NCBI RefSeq assembly: GCF_018324205.1
Contig: NZ_AP023356.1
Location: 2,683,501-2,747,500 of the forward strand
Source of the DNA: Actinoplanes ianthinogenes
Lineage (GTDB): Bacteria; Actinomycetota; Actinomycetes; Mycobacteriales; Micromonosporaceae
Length of the DNA stretch: 64,000 nt
Direction: 5' to 3'
In this document: piece after piece, positions 32,232-41,099 of the stretch
Layout of the letters: every line of letters starts with the position of its first letter
How positions within the stretch are numbered: position 1 is the stretch's first letter
The notes under the pieces: generated by a model
Told to the model about the DNA's origin: nothing
The model's database searches: none
What the model saw: the letters and a program-made list of their open reading frames with translations, nothing else
Position numbers and translations under genes: made by a program

Positions 32232-32291
32232 ATGCTAGGTGCCCCGGTTACGGGGTCGTCAGGGACGGTCCGGCACCGTTAGCGTGCTCTC

Positions 32292-33131
32292 ATGAACGGA
32301 CTGGCGGTCGCGTGCCGGCGGGTGGTGCACATCTACCGCGCCGAGGCGGGGGACGTGGTGGCCCTGGCCGGGGTGGACCTCTCCATCGCACCGGGCGAGA
32401 CACTCGCCCTGGTCGGGCCCTCCGGGTCCGGCAAGTCCACATTGATCGCGCTGCTGGCGGGCCTGATGCGCCCGTCCGCCGGCCGGATCAACGTGGGTAC
32501 CTACGACATGGGCAAGCTGTCCGACGCGGAGATCTCCCGGTTGCGCGGCACCGAGATCGGCGTGGTCCTCCAGGGCGCCGCCCGTAACCTGCTGCCCTAT
32601 GCCACGTTGCACCGCAACATCTGGCTGGCCCAGCGGCGCGCCGCGCACACCCGCGGCATCAAGCTCGACGATCCCGACCGCATCCTCGACCTGGTCGGCC
32701 TGCCCGGTCAGGGCCGCCGCAAGCTGGCCGATCTCACCCCGGGCGGCCGCCAGCGCGCCGCCCTGGCGGTCGGCATCGCCACCGGCCCGGGACTGCTGCT
32801 GGTCGATGAGCCGACCAGCCGCCTGGACACCGCGGGCCGCGACGAGGTCCTGGATGCACTCGAAACGGTGAACCAGGAACGGGAGACCACGATCGTGGTG
32901 GTGACCCACGACAACGAGGTCGGCGCCCGCCTGGGCCGCGCGGTGACGATCCGCGACGGCCGGGTCGGCGCGGAGGGCCGCGACGGCCAGGACTTCGCGG
33001 TGGTCGCCGGCGACGGCACGGTCCAGCTCCCGCCGGAGGTGCTGGGTTCCTATCCGCCCGGCACCCTGTTCACCGTCCAGCACGTGGACGGCGAGGTCAC
33101 CCTGGTCCCCGGCGGCACCGAAGCCGCCTGA
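32292..33131 (+). CDS. Orphan ABC transporter ATP-binding protein with diverged C-loop
   Basis: This 279-residue ATPase has Walker [10 protein letters not shown] at 42-50 and Walker B LLLVDEPTS, with H-loop VTHDN. Its signature motif reads LTPGGRQR where LSGGQ-QR is expected, so Ser and Gln of the C-loop are replaced. The Q-loop region reads VVLQGAARNLLPYATL. A ~50-residue C-terminal extension follows the fold. No permease lies beside it on the same strand. The nearest candidates are the four giant FtsX permeases 1.3-14 kb downstream on the opposite strand, whose own operon encodes a single ATPase. A shared role is conjecture. Confidence 0.88.
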   Translation: MNGLAVACRRVVHIYRAEAGDVVALAGVDLSIAPGETLALVGPSGSGKSTLIALLAGLMRPSAGRINVGTYDMGKLSDAEISRLRGTEIGVVLQGAARNLLPYATLHRNIWLAQRRAAHTRGIKLDDPDRILDLVGLPGQGRRKLADLTPGGRQRAALAVGIATGPGLLLVDEPTSRLDTAGRDEVLDALETVNQERETTIVVVTHDNEVGARLGRAVTIRDGRVGAEGRDGQDFAVVAGDGTVQLPPEVLGSYPPGTLFTVQHVDGEVTLVPGGTEAA

Positions 33132-33159
33132 CCCGCCGTCCCGCCCAGCGCGAACCCCC

Positions 33160-33464
33160 GGCTGGTCCTGATGGCCCTATCCGCACACCCGACAGGGCCA
33201 CCAGCACCAGCCGACCAAACCGGGCTGGCCCTGACGGCCCTACCCGCACACGCGACAGGGCCATCAGGACCAGCCGAGCAAACCGGGCTGGCCTTGATGG
33301 CCCTATCCGCGCACGCGACAGGGCCACCAGCACCAGCCGAGCAAACCGGGCTGGCCCTGACGGCCCTACCCGCACACCCGACAGGGCCACCAGCACCAGC
33401 CGAGCAAACCGGGCTGGCCTTGATGGCCCTACCCGCACACGCGACAGGGCCGTCAGGGCCAGCC
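33160..33464. repeat. 63-bp-period alternating hairpin array B
   Basis: GGCTGG anchors occur at 33160, 33223, 33286, 33349 and 33412, exactly 63 bases apart. Arms alternate between GGCTGG...GGCCCTA and AGGGCC...CCAGCC with linkers of ~13 (CCGCACACCCGAC-like) and ~10 bases (GAGCAAACCG-like). The array fills nearly all of the 350-base gap between the convergent ABC ATPase and DUF4142 genes. No other feature is seen in that gap. Confidence 0.95.
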
Positions 33465-33482
33465 CGGGTGGGCTTCGACGGG

Positions 33483-34268
33483 TCAGTAGTAGCGGCGCCG
33501 TCGGGGCTGGCCCGGCCACATCTTGCGGGTGATCAGGATGGCGGCGCCGAAGCTGGCGAGCACCACGACGATCACCACCGGCGAGCTCAGGCCGCCCGCC
33601 GGCTGGTTCGAGTCGGCCGAGGCGAGCGCCGCCGCGGGCGGAGCCGCGGCGGTCGTGGCGGCCGCCGGCGGCGGTGCGGTCGGCAGCGCGGCGAAGTCGA
33701 CGATGTTGCTGCTCTCCAGCAGCGTCATGTGGGTCATCACGAACTGGTTGGCCCGCTGCGCCAGCTTGCGCACGGTGTCGTTGCGGGTGCTGGCCCGGAT
33801 CGTCGCGATCGCCGGGAAGATCTTGCCGTGCGCGGCCCGCAGCCGGTCGATGTAGATCTGGTCGAAGTCGGTGCCCTCGGCGTCACGCATCTCGCCGAGC
33901 CAGCCCTGCTGGTCCGCGTTCGGCGCGTTGGGCAGGGTGATGCCGAGCTTCTTGGCGGCCGCCCGGTCCAGCTTGTCCAGCACCACGTGCTGGGCCGCGA
34001 TGTCCTTGCCGATCTGCTGGATCCGCGGGTCCTTGGACTTCTCCTGCGCCATCTGACCGGCCGGGATCTCCCACAGGCCGGCCAGCCGGACCTTCACCAC
34101 GAAGTCCCGGTCGGCGGCCGAGACGGCGCCCTCCCCGGTGTCGGTGATCAGTTGGTTCGGCGGATCCGGCACACCCGGCTCGGTCGCCTGGGCGGCCTGG
34201 GGCTGAAGCAGCACCATTGCCATGACCCCGACGACCAGCCCGATCCATCTCCGTTCGGTGGCGGCCAC
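33483..34268 (-). CDS. Secreted/anchored DUF4142 protein
   Basis: The GTG at 34268 is chosen because GGAGG lies just upstream, giving 261 residues. A signal peptide (ending near AAQA) is followed by a DUF4142 helical bundle (SAADRDFVVKVRLAGLWEIP, VVLDKLDRAAAKKLG, FDQIYIDRLRAAHG). An Ala/Pro linker, a C-terminal membrane helix (VVIVVVLASFGAAILI) and a basic tail ending RRRRYY follow. The domain is thus displayed outside the membrane, tethered at the C-terminus. DUF4142 is ferritin-like in fold, and its function is not established. Confidence 0.87.
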   Translation of the reverse strand: MAATERRWIGLVVGVMAMVLLQPQAAQATEPGVPDPPNQLITDTGEGAVSAADRDFVVKVRLAGLWEIPAGQMAQEKSKDPRIQQIGKDIAAQHVVLDKLDRAAAKKLGITLPNAPNADQQGWLGEMRDAEGTDFDQIYIDRLRAAHGKIFPAIATIRASTRNDTVRKLAQRANQFVMTHMTLLESSNIVDFAALPTAPPPAAATTAAAPPAAALASADSNQPAGGLSSPVVIVVVLASFGAAILITRKMWPGQPRRRRYY

Positions 34269-34437
34269 ACGAACCTCCTCACAGCCCTCGCACAGCGTCC
34301 TCAAGCACGAGAACGGATCCGAGCCGCCCGATGGATCAAAGGAATCCAGAGTCTTTCGGCCCTGGCGCAACTTTCCGCGATGCGCTAGCCCTCGGCAGAC
34401 CCGTTTGCGAAGATCGCGCCCGCGCCCGCAACGGCCC

Positions 34438-37377
34438 TCAGCCCACCCGCTTGCGCAGGTCGCGACCGCCCGCCACCGCGGCCAGCAGATAGGGCAGCAG
34501 GATCGCACCGGTCCACCCGAACAGGACACCCCACCGGGGCTGAGCCGGCAACGGCAGATCCGGCGGATCCACCCCGGCGAGCGGCAACGCCCACCCGGTC
34601 AGCCGCCACCCGGCCAGCCCGACCAGCATGCCCGCCACGACCGCGGCCGTGACCAGCACCGGATAGGTCCAGAATGTCGCCTGCCCGGCCGGGCCCCGCC
34701 GCAACCCCTGGATCCGCATCGCCACCAGGTCCTCGGTCCGCCGGCCGCGGTCCACCGCCACGGTCAGCACCAGTGCGCCCACCCCGAGCAGCGTCGCCAG
34801 GGCCGCCGCCAGCACGTAGAACCCCAGGGACAGCGCCGGTCCCTGGCGGTCGAGCCGGGCCCGGACCGCCGCCGTCCCGGTGTCGTCGGCGACGGTCAGC
34901 CCCTGCGCGGTCAGCCGCGCCACCGCGTCGGCCGGCGCGGCCGGGCTCAGCCACACCTGCGCGACCTGGGCGCGTTTGGTGCCGGAGGCGAGGAGTCCCG
35001 CATACCCCAGATCGACGAGGTAAGCCTGGCGGCCCAGCTGCGGCACGGCCGGCAGGGCGGTCACCGGGTCGACGCGCAGGGTGTCGTCGGCCAGGCCTTT
35101 GATCGCCTCGGGAGCGGCTCCGGCGTACGCGACGGGCAGCGGATCCGGCACCCCGGCGGGCCGCAACCGGGCCACCTCCGCATAGGACGGCGAGACGTCG
35201 ACCTCGATCGTGACGCCGTCCGGCCCGGTGGTCGCCGTGCTCGTCGTGCTCGTCCCGGACATCAGCCATCGGTCGCCGAGCGAGTGGATCGTCAAGCGCG
35301 CCTTGACCTGGGCCGCCCCGCTCCCGCTGACCTGGAGCCCGTTGATCCGGCAGCCCGCCCGGCAGACCACCGGCCGCTCCCGGTACGTCGCCCGGCCCAC
35401 CCGCAGCCGGCCCAGGTCGATCGTCGCCTCGCCGTCCAGCGAGGAGACGCTGGCGCTGAGCTGGAGCCGGTTGCTGCTGCTGGTGACGTCGACGGCGAGC
35501 TCCGGACCGTCGACCACGGTCGGCTCCACCGCGACCGGCCGGAGCCGACCGGCCACCGTGGCGGCCTGCGGCGCGTCCTGCGGCCAGGTCGCCACCGCGG
35601 CCAGCGCCTGGCTGTCCACCGCGAGCCCGGACACCGGGTGATCGGTGCCGCTGGAGAGCTGGGTGACCGCCATCGCCCAGTGCCCGTCCGGGTCGGCGGC
35701 CCGCACCGCGGCGAGCAACTGCCGCCCGGAGACCGGCTGCACGGTGAGCACCCGGGACGCGCCCGCGCCGAGCCGGGCCTGGGTGTCCCGCCCGAGCGTC
35801 CCGGTGTCCACCGCGCAGGCCGCGTAACCGGCCACCGCGGCGGCCGCCACCAGCAGCGCGAACAGCCGGGACGCGCCGGGCCGGCGGGTGAGCTGGAGGC
35901 CGGCCAGGGCCGGGCCGAGCCGGCCGCGGCGCAGCGCCCGGGCGGCGAACCGGCCGAGCACCGGAAGCAGCAGCCGGGACAGCAGCAGGGCCAGGGTGAG
36001 CAGGATGAGCGCGGGCGCGAACAGGCCGACCCCGGTCAGCGAGCCGTCCGACAGGACCAGCTGGACGCCGGTCACCACGGCCAGGACCAGCAGCACCGCC
36101 TCGCCGAACGGCACCCGGCCGGAGCCCGGCGCCGGGATCCGGCGCAGCAGCCCGGCGACCGGGCGGGTGAGCTGGCGGCGCTGGGCGGCGACCGCGGCGA
36201 GCAGCGCGATCAGGGCGGCGAGCGGGGCGTAACGCAGCGACGACCAGTCGGCGGCCTGGCCCACGCCGGGGAACCGGACGGCGGCCACCACGTTGATCAG
36301 CAGCTGCCCGGCGAGGCAGCCGGCCAGCGCCCCGGCCAGCACCGCGACCAGGCTCTCCCCCGCGGCCAGCCACCAGCGCGACCACCACCGGGCGCCGCGC
36401 AGCGCGACCACGGCCAGCTCGCTCTGCCGGCCGTCCGCGCCGTAGCCGACGGTCAGGTAGATGCTGAAGCAGGCGAGCAGCACCAGCGGCACGGCCAGCA
36501 CCGGGACCAGCAGCCCGGACGCGGCCCGGCCCTGGTCGATCCGGTCCAGCAGCCGCGGGATGTCGGTGTCGATCTGGAGCGTCTCGTCCAGCTCGGCGGC
36601 GGACTGGTCCAGCCGGCGCAGCTCGGCGCGCAGCCGGTCGATCCGATCCACGTCGAGCACGCCCGGCGCGGCCACCCCGTCGATGGCCAGCTCGGTCCGC
36701 GTCCGGTCGGTGGCCGGCATGGTCATCGAGGTGGTGAAGACCGGCTCGCCGGAGCCGACGTCGGCGCCGCTGACGAAGTAGCCGTGCCGCCCCCAGTACG
36801 TCTCGCCGGGCTCGGTCGCCCGATAGGTCCCGGCGACGACCAGCGTCTTGGGCCTGCCCACCGGCACGAACCGCGGAACGCCGACCGAGCCGTCCGGCGC
36901 GGCACCGGAGAGCGTGATGTCGTCGCCCGGGACCAGGCCGAGCCGCTCCGCGGTCCGCTCGCCGAGCAGCACGTCGCTCTCGCCGAACAGGCAACGCCCG
37001 GTCACGATCGTGACGTGGGCGCAGACGTCCTGCCGGAAGACCAGGCGGGTCGGGTACCGATCGGTTTTCTCCAGCCCGACGGCCGGGGTCTCGGCGGAGT
37101 AGAAATACCGGAACCCGGGCAGCGCGATCAGGGTGCCGCCGAGGTCGGCGAAATCGTTGTCCGACCCGCCGATCATCGAGTCCTGCACGCCGCGGACGGT
37201 CAGCGTCAGCTCGCCGGTGGAGGCGGTGGCGACCTGCCCGGCCGCCACCGCGCGGTCGGCGGCGATGAGGTAAGCCGGGGCCGCCACCGCGGAGGCGACC
37301 GCCAGCAGCGACAGCAGGGCGAGCGTGACCGCCTGGCCACGGCGGTGCCAGACCATCGCCAGGACCAGGCTCATCAT
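34438..37377 (-). CDS. Giant FtsX-like ABC permease A
   Basis: This 979-residue permease starts at the ATG at 37377, overlapping the stop of permease B. An N-terminal helix (about 14-40) is followed by a ~250-residue extracytoplasmic domain. The first FtsX core has coupling motif VALRGA near 324 and several helices. A second ~350-residue external domain follows, then a C-terminal FtsX core with AMRIQG near 887. It is closely similar to the 41096-44149 product: the first 55 residues are about 85% identical by eye. It is the last gene of the five-gene operon. The transported substrate is unknown, and envelope lipids or peptides are typical for the class. Confidence 0.9.
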   Translation of the reverse strand: MMSLVLAMVWHRRGQAVTLALLSLLAVASAVAAPAYLIAADRAVAAGQVATASTGELTLTVRGVQDSMIGGSDNDFADLGGTLIALPGFRYFYSAETPAVGLEKTDRYPTRLVFRQDVCAHVTIVTGRCLFGESDVLLGERTAERLGLVPGDDITLSGAAPDGSVGVPRFVPVGRPKTLVVAGTYRATEPGETYWGRHGYFVSGADVGSGEPVFTTSMTMPATDRTRTELAIDGVAAPGVLDVDRIDRLRAELRRLDQSAAELDETLQIDTDIPRLLDRIDQGRAASGLLVPVLAVPLVLLACFSIYLTVGYGADGRQSELAVVALRGARWWSRWWLAAGESLVAVLAGALAGCLAGQLLINVVAAVRFPGVGQAADWSSLRYAPLAALIALLAAVAAQRRQLTRPVAGLLRRIPAPGSGRVPFGEAVLLVLAVVTGVQLVLSDGSLTGVGLFAPALILLTLALLLSRLLLPVLGRFAARALRRGRLGPALAGLQLTRRPGASRLFALLVAAAAVAGYAACAVDTGTLGRDTQARLGAGASRVLTVQPVSGRQLLAAVRAADPDGHWAMAVTQLSSGTDHPVSGLAVDSQALAAVATWPQDAPQAATVAGRLRPVAVEPTVVDGPELAVDVTSSSNRLQLSASVSSLDGEATIDLGRLRVGRATYRERPVVCRAGCRINGLQVSGSGAAQVKARLTIHSLGDRWLMSGTSTTSTATTGPDGVTIEVDVSPSYAEVARLRPAGVPDPLPVAYAGAAPEAIKGLADDTLRVDPVTALPAVPQLGRQAYLVDLGYAGLLASGTKRAQVAQVWLSPAAPADAVARLTAQGLTVADDTGTAAVRARLDRQGPALSLGFYVLAAALATLLGVGALVLTVAVDRGRRTEDLVAMRIQGLRRGPAGQATFWTYPVLVTAAVVAGMLVGLAGWRLTGWALPLAGVDPPDLPLPAQPRWGVLFGWTGAILLPYLLAAVAGGRDLRKRVG

Positions 37378-40367
37378 CGGCGCAACCCCCGGATCAGGGG
37401 CCGCAGCGCGAGCCAGCCCACCAGGCCGAACAGGATCAGGGCGGCGAGCGCGCCCAGTGTCACCACGCCGGGCGCCAGCGGCAACGGGGTGGCCAGCACC
37501 CGCCAGCCGTCGGTGAAGGCGGGCACCGGGGTGCCGGTCGTCGCCACGCTGACGATCGCGGCCAGCACCCCGATCACGACGCCGGCCAGGATCAGCGCGG
37601 CCGGCCCGGAGTAACCCGCCCCGATCGCGACCCGGGCGGGCAGGCCCTGCCGGCGCAGCGCGGCCAGCTGGTCGGCGAGCGAGCGCCGCTCGGCGGCGAT
37701 GCCGACCGCGACGGTCGCGGCGGCCAGCAGCACCGCCGCGGCCCCGGCCAGCAGGGCGAACCGGACCACGGCGGCCGGGCCCTGCCCGCGCAGGCGCTCG
37801 GCGAGCTGCCCGGCGGTGGTGTCGGTGCCGATCGTGAGGCCGGCCGCGGTGAGCGCGTCGACGATCCCGGGCCGGGCATCGGGCGCCAGCCAGACCTGGA
37901 ACTGCCCGCCCGGGTCGGCGACCGCGGCCAGCCGGCGGGTGGCGTCCAGGTCGACCATCACCCCGGACCGCCCGACCACCGGGAGCGCCGGGACGGTCGC
38001 GGTCACCTGGACCGGCGCCGGTTCCCCGTACGACTCCAGCAGCGCGTCGGAGTACCGCCACGCCTCGGGCAGCGCCCCGGCCAGCAGCACCGGCAGCGGC
38101 CCGTTGGTCCCGGCCGCCCACACCTCGGCACCGACGTGCTGCTGGCGGCCGCTGTTCTCGTCGGTGATCAGCCGCAGCGCGCCGTCGGCGGCGGCCACGT
38201 CCAGCGCCGACCCGACGGTCCCGGGCCGCCAGCGGGTGATGTCGCCGAGCGTCGACCCGTCCAGCACGACCGGCTCGGCCGCGTCCTGGCGCAGCTCCCG
38301 CACCGTGACAGCGGCGCCGGACGGCGGCGGCCGGGTGCGGCCGAGCTGGTCCGGCGCCGAGGTCAGCGACCAGTTGACGATCCGGCAGCCGGGCGCCGCG
38401 GCGCAGCCGTCGACGGCCGCGTCCACGGTGTGCTCGCCGGCGTCGAGCACCCCGAACGTGACGGTGACCGGCGCGCCGGTGGTCTCGTGCTGGAGGGTCA
38501 GGGTGAGCGCGACCGGCTGCGGCCCGTCCCGCCGGAACCGCAGGCTCAGCCGGTCACCGGTGACCGGCGGCAGCTCCGGTTGGTTCGCCGTGGCGGTGGC
38601 CAGCGGCAGCGCGCCGATCGGGCCGTAGTCCGGACGCCAGGCGGCGATCGCGGCGAGCCGGGTGGTGTCCACCTCCAGGACCCGCACGGCACTGTCCTGG
38701 CTGACCACCGCGGCCATCGCCTGCCGGCCGCCCGGGTCGGCCCGCCGAACCGCTTCGACGAGCGCGGTGCGGTTGGTGCCGGGCACCGTGAGGACCCGGG
38801 CCGCGCCCAGGTCGGCGGTGCTGCGCTCGGTGCGGGCCACGCCCTCGGCCCACTGGCCGCCGACCGCCGTCAGGAACAGCGCCACCCCGACCACGACCAG
38901 GGCGAACAGGCGTTCCGCGCCGGCGGAGCGGGACAGTTGCAGGGCGCTCAGGCCGAGCCGCAGCCGGCCGCCGCGCAGCGCCGCCCGGCCGGTGCGGGCG
39001 GCGACCCGGCCCAGCAGCCGGGCCGCGAGCAGGCCGACGGCCAGCGCGACCAGGGCCGGCGCGGCCGCGTCCACACCCACCGCCGGCCCGCCGGACCGCG
39101 CCTGGAAGAGCGCGGCCGCGGCGACCGCGAGCAGCAGCGCGTCGGTCAGGGCGGACCACCACGGGTTGCCACCGCCGGCCGCCGGGCGCAGCAGCGCCGC
39201 CACCGGGCGGCCCAGCACCACCGCCTCGACCAGGGCCAGGACGACCAGGCCGCCGATCAGCACGGCGCCCGCCGCGACCGCCGACCAGAGCAGGACGGCC
39301 GGCCGGTCGCCGGCCCCGGGATCCCCGCCGATCAGGAACCGGGCCAGCAGCACGCCGATCGGGGCGCCGAGCAGCACGCCGATCCCGAGCGGCACCAGGT
39401 GCTGTCCCCAGGCCAGCCGCAGCACCCCGGACCGGCTCACCCCGCGCAGCTTGAGCAGGGCGGCGTCGGCGCGCCGGGCCCGGGAGGTGTAGCGCCCGGC
39501 CAGGCCGATCGCGAACCAGGTGAGCACGACCAGCTGCACGCCGGAGGTGAGCACGCCGCGCAGCACGGTGGACCGGTCCTGCTCGACGGTGGCGAGCAGC
39601 CGGCGGGTGTTGCTGCTGAGCTGGATCTCCTCGATGCCCAGCCGGCCGTCGGCGGCGGCCAGCTCGGCGGCGAGCGCCCGGTCGCCGCGGATCACGGCGT
39701 CCGGCAGGACCACGTCGTAGACACTGGTCGTGGTCCACAGCGGCTTGGCCCGGAACGCGGTGACCGGGACGAAGACCGGGTCGATCCCGTTGACCGCGCG
39801 GAACGGCTCGCTCGCCCAGTAGGGCCCGTCCGGGTCCTGGCGGGTGTAGAGCGCCACCACCCGGACCCGGACCGTGCCGGAGACCAGCGAGGTCTGCATC
39901 TCCAGCGTGCCGCCCGGCCCGACACCGAGCCGGCGCGCCGACTCCTCGCTGATCGCGGCCTCGCCCGGCGCCGACGGACAGCGGCCGTCGAGGCGCACGT
40001 GCTCGCAGACGCCGTCCCGGAACGCCAGGCGCACCGGGGTGGTCGAGGCGCCACGCACCAGGTTGAGCGAGGCGCTGAGGCCGGTGACCGGCTCGCCGAC
40101 CGGCAGCCGCAGCCCGTCGTGCACCCGGCCGGTGAACGTCTGCAGCGCGCCGGCCGGGTTGCCCTGCGTGTTCACCCCCCGCTGGGCGGTGAGCAGCCGC
40201 TCGGCGGGGCCGGCCGCGGCGAGGTCGGCGGCCGCGGACCGGTCCGCCGACGCATAGGCGAACCACGGCCCGGCCACCGCGACGGCCGCCGCGACGGTGG
40301 CCAGCACCAGAATCGTCAGCACCTGTGCGGTCCGGGTCCGCACCGCGCCGAGCACGAGCGCGAACAT
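37374..40367 (-). CDS. Giant FtsX-like ABC permease B
   Basis: The 997-residue protein starts MFALVLGAVRTRTAQVLTILVL, with its first helix near 14-38. The first FtsX core carries ALLKLRG near 302 and the C-terminal core ALRRQG near 904. Two large extracytoplasmic domains separate them. It resembles the 44146-47142 product along its length. A and B types differ from each other in sequence but share the plan, which suggests an A-B heterodimer. A 78-base gap separates it from the ATPase gene, and its stop overlaps the permease A start. Confidence 0.9.
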   Translation of the reverse strand: MFALVLGAVRTRTAQVLTILVLATVAAAVAVAGPWFAYASADRSAAADLAAAGPAERLLTAQRGVNTQGNPAGALQTFTGRVHDGLRLPVGEPVTGLSASLNLVRGASTTPVRLAFRDGVCEHVRLDGRCPSAPGEAAISEESARRLGVGPGGTLEMQTSLVSGTVRVRVVALYTRQDPDGPYWASEPFRAVNGIDPVFVPVTAFRAKPLWTTTSVYDVVLPDAVIRGDRALAAELAAADGRLGIEEIQLSSNTRRLLATVEQDRSTVLRGVLTSGVQLVVLTWFAIGLAGRYTSRARRADAALLKLRGVSRSGVLRLAWGQHLVPLGIGVLLGAPIGVLLARFLIGGDPGAGDRPAVLLWSAVAAGAVLIGGLVVLALVEAVVLGRPVAALLRPAAGGGNPWWSALTDALLLAVAAAALFQARSGGPAVGVDAAAPALVALAVGLLAARLLGRVAARTGRAALRGGRLRLGLSALQLSRSAGAERLFALVVVGVALFLTAVGGQWAEGVARTERSTADLGAARVLTVPGTNRTALVEAVRRADPGGRQAMAAVVSQDSAVRVLEVDTTRLAAIAAWRPDYGPIGALPLATATANQPELPPVTGDRLSLRFRRDGPQPVALTLTLQHETTGAPVTVTFGVLDAGEHTVDAAVDGCAAAPGCRIVNWSLTSAPDQLGRTRPPPSGAAVTVRELRQDAAEPVVLDGSTLGDITRWRPGTVGSALDVAAADGALRLITDENSGRQQHVGAEVWAAGTNGPLPVLLAGALPEAWRYSDALLESYGEPAPVQVTATVPALPVVGRSGVMVDLDATRRLAAVADPGGQFQVWLAPDARPGIVDALTAAGLTIGTDTTAGQLAERLRGQGPAAVVRFALLAGAAAVLLAAATVAVGIAAERRSLADQLAALRRQGLPARVAIGAGYSGPAALILAGVVIGVLAAIVSVATTGTPVPAFTDGWRVLATPLPLAPGVVTLGALAALILFGLVGWLALRPLIRGLRR

Positions 40368-40445
40368 CGATCCTCCCCGTTTCTCCGGGCAGGTTACGCG
40401 GTCGGCGCCCGTCGTGGGGACCGTAAGTTCCGGACTGTGGACAAC

Positions 40446-41099
40446 TCAGCCACGTGCCCAGGTCGCGATGCCGTCGACGAGATGCAACTCCCGGTCACAG
40501 ACCGCGGCCGCCTCCGGGTCGTGGGTGGCCAGCACCACGGTCGCGCCCCGGTCCGCCTCGGCGCGCAGCAGCTCCAGCACCTTCTGCCGGTTGGCCGCGT
40601 CGAGCTCGCTGGTCACCTCGTCGGCCAGCACCACCTCGCCGTGCAGGGCCAGCCCGCGGGCGATCGCGGCCCGCTGCTGCTGGCCGCCGGAAAGCTCCTC
40701 GATCAGCTGATTCGCCTGCCCGGCCAGGCCGACCGCGGCCAGCGCGTCGGCGGTCCGGCGGCGGGCGTCGGCCGGTGAGCCGCCGGTCGCGATCACCGCC
40801 ACCGAGATGTTCTCGGCCGCGGTCAGGATCGCGGCCAGTCCGTTCTCCTGGGGGATCAGCACCACGCCGCGCCCGACCGCGGCGTCCCGGTCGCCGAGCG
40901 GCGCGCCGGCCACCGTCACCGCGCCCGAGCGCGGCGGCAGCAGCCCGGCCATCGCGCTCAGCAGAGTGGTCTTGCCGGCTCCGGAAGTTCCGGTGATGGC
41001 GAGCACCTCGCCGGGGCGGGCGCTGACCGTCACGCCCCGCAGCACCGGCTCACTCGTCCCGTACCCCAGATCCACCGATGCCAGGTCCACCGAAGTCAT
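40446..41099 (-). CDS. ABC transporter ATP-binding protein of the four-permease cluster
   Basis: The 217-residue ATPase has Walker A GTSGAGKT near 37-44, C-loop LSGGQQQRAAIARGLAL and Walker B VVLADEVT with the catalytic Glu; Val replaces the usual Pro of DEPT. H-loop is ATHDP. It is compact and ends right after the fold. It lies between the two permease pairs: its start overlaps the upstream permease stop (ATGA) and permease B follows 78 bases later. It is the only ATPase in the operon, so it probably drives both pairs. Confidence 0.93.
   Translation of the reverse strand: MTSVDLASVDLGYGTSEPVLRGVTVSARPGEVLAITGTSGAGKTTLLSAMAGLLPPRSGAVTVAGAPLGDRDAAVGRGVVLIPQENGLAAILTAAENISVAVIATGGSPADARRRTADALAAVGLAGQANQLIEELSGGQQQRAAIARGLALHGEVVLADEVTSELDAANRQKVLELLRAEADRGATVVLATHDPEAAAVCDRELHLVDGIATWARG

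Noticed and set aside
33097..33519. A minus-strand frame of 140 codons with 21-residue repeats over array B
   Set aside because: It is the translation of the hairpin repeats, lacks a ribosome site, and overlaps the end of the ABC ATPase gene.
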